Shown here: piece by piece, positions 5,266 through 6,167 of the stretch
Layout of the letters: the number at the start of each line of letters is the position of its first letter
Numbering within the stretch: the first letter of the stretch is position 1
Source: DASXTS01 sp036505275
GTDB lineage: Bacteria > Actinomycetota > Actinomycetes > Mycobacteriales > Pseudonocardiaceae
Length of the DNA stretch: 6,167 nucleotides
Assembly: GCA_036505275.1 (NCBI GenBank)
Contig: DASXTS010000456.1
Location: forward strand, 1-6,167
Direction: 5' to 3'
Notes under the pieces: generated by a model
Told to the model about the DNA's origin: nothing
The model's input: only the letters and a program-made list of their open reading frames with translations
The model's database searches: none
Made by a program: the position numbers and the translations under genes

Positions 5266-6167
5266 GTGACGCGGTCGGCGGCCGGCGGGTCCGGCACGGC
5301 GGGCGGCGTTCGGCACGAGGACCGATGTGTCGCGTGGCTGGCCGCTCATGCTCGCGGAGACGACCCTGCCCGACTGGGCCTCTGGTCGGCTGGTGGCAGG
5401 GTTGGGCTGTCAAACCGGCCGCCCCATAGATGACGTCGGCGCGCTGACCGACGCGGACGGCTGGATTTGCGTCCAGGCCAAGAAGAGGCTGAGGCGGAGC
5501 GACGCCTCGGACAGTGACCTCGCTGCGGCAGTCGAGCAGCTGGTGGCCATCGATGCGGAGGGTGTCCCCGACCGGCCGCCGCATCAGGACGAGCTGCGGC
5601 CGCTTGACCCCGGCATGGACTGGGTGCTCATCCTGACGGACGTCGAAGCGAACAGCACGATCGCCGTGGCGATGGCTCGACTCGTTGACCGCCTGCGTAT
5701 GTGGCCCGAGGCCGTACCCCTCGCCGAGGCCGCCACTAATGCTGGTGAACGAGCGGCCCTGCGGACCCTTCGTGGACATGTTGAGCGTTTCTGGGCTGAT
5801 CGTCACGGAGCGGTTGCCGACGAGGGCGTCGTGCGGTCGCTGCTGCGTCCGCTTGCGGTCCGAGCGCTCGACCTGCGGCCGGAAGGCAGCGATCTGCGTG
5901 CTCTTCTTCCGCAGCTTCGTGATCTTCTGGACGACCCCGGCGACGCGCTTGGCCTGTGGCGTGACCTGGAGCTGATCGGGCAGCGGCTGGCCGCCGAGCG
6001 TTTGTGGATCCGACCGTGGCGCCCGACCGCGGCGGCGGCCAAGCGGCACCTGTGGGCCCTGGCCAAGCGCTATGCCCGCGCCTGGGGTGAGGAGCTGATC
6101 GGCCCGTGGAAGCAGGAGTTCAGGCCCGCGGCGGCCCCCCCACTTCCGGCCTCTCCACAGCTCTCCC
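5266..6167 (+). CDS. Putative PD-(D/E)XK nuclease-like defence protein, frame-disrupted, 3'-partial
   Basis: AAGGAGG (5255-5261) four bases before GTG 5266 is the best ribosome binding site in the window. The first frame gives MTRSAAGGSGTAGGVRHEDR then CVAWLAAH, after which it degenerates and stops at 5433. From ATG 5348 the next frame is open for 273 codons to the window edge with no stop and strong GC at third positions. Joining at 5347/5348 gives ...WLAAH-MLAETTLPDW..., which reads as one protein and implies loss of two bases. In joined numbering Glu18 (HEDR), Asp56-Asp57 (PIDDVG) and Gln71-x-Lys73 (VQAKK) form the E, D, QxK pattern of Mrr/Cap4-like nuclease folds. DWVLILTDVEANSTI follows, then mostly helices. 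I recall such domains at the N terminus of large actinobacterial NTPase proteins linked to phage defence; that link is inference. Downstream domains lie outside the window. Alternative second-frame starts are GTG 5327 and ATG 5348. Confidence 0.6.

Noticed and set aside
5685..5975. Plus-strand frame of 96 codons starting MTACVCG
   Set aside because: It is an out-of-frame shadow inside the long coding region that is open from 5348 to the edge.
4820..6049. Long minus-strand open frame (about 409 codons)
   Set aside because: It runs antisense through all three tRNAs and the nuclease-like gene. Its left part is the well-known false peptide from tRNA antisense (for example GGVEPPTFRFSVGRS). The opposite strand explains every base better.

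Overview
The window comes from a high-GC actinobacterium. Codons end mostly in G or C, starts are often GTG, two short GC-rich tandem repeats lie between genes and a third lies inside a gene, and a Glu-Asp-Phe tRNA run lacks encoded CCA ends. The style fits Micromonosporaceae or a related family, but no species-level marker is present, so the taxon is an inference.

Layout, left to right. (1) Bases 1-1587 hold the C-terminal half of a large FAD-linked and iron-sulfur oxidoreductase (D-lactate dehydrogenase/glycolate oxidase type), cut by the left edge. (2) Bases 1588-1786 are a spacer with a 22-bp minisatellite. (3) On the minus strand lies a membrane-anchored DM13-domain protein whose usual cysteine is replaced by serine. 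(4) A 79-residue conserved small actinobacterial protein follows on the plus strand, ending inside a 16-bp tandem repeat. (5) A DUF2236/MpaB-type oxygenase (+) and a short-chain dehydrogenase (-) converge with only 11 bases between them. The dehydrogenase carries a glycine-rich insertion made by a 15-bp in-frame repeat. (6) A good promoter and a leader hairpin precede tRNA-Glu(TTC), tRNA-Asp(GTC) and tRNA-Phe(GAA), which look like one transcript. (7) From about 5266 to the right edge runs a long coding region that leaves the window without a stop codon. It begins with a very good ribosome binding site and GTG in one frame. It then continues for 273 codons in a second frame, apparently after loss of two bases near 5347.

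The reconstructed last protein looks like the N-terminal PD-(D/E)XK nuclease-like domain that actinobacteria often place at the front of large NTPase-type defence proteins (Glu, then Asp-Asp, then Gln-x-Lys). Its position just after a tRNA run, a classic integration site, fits an accessory or defence locus. This is the most interesting part of the window. Its function is inferred from motif and pattern memory, not from a search. The genes left of the tRNAs look like ordinary chromosomal metabolic genes without an obvious shared pathway.
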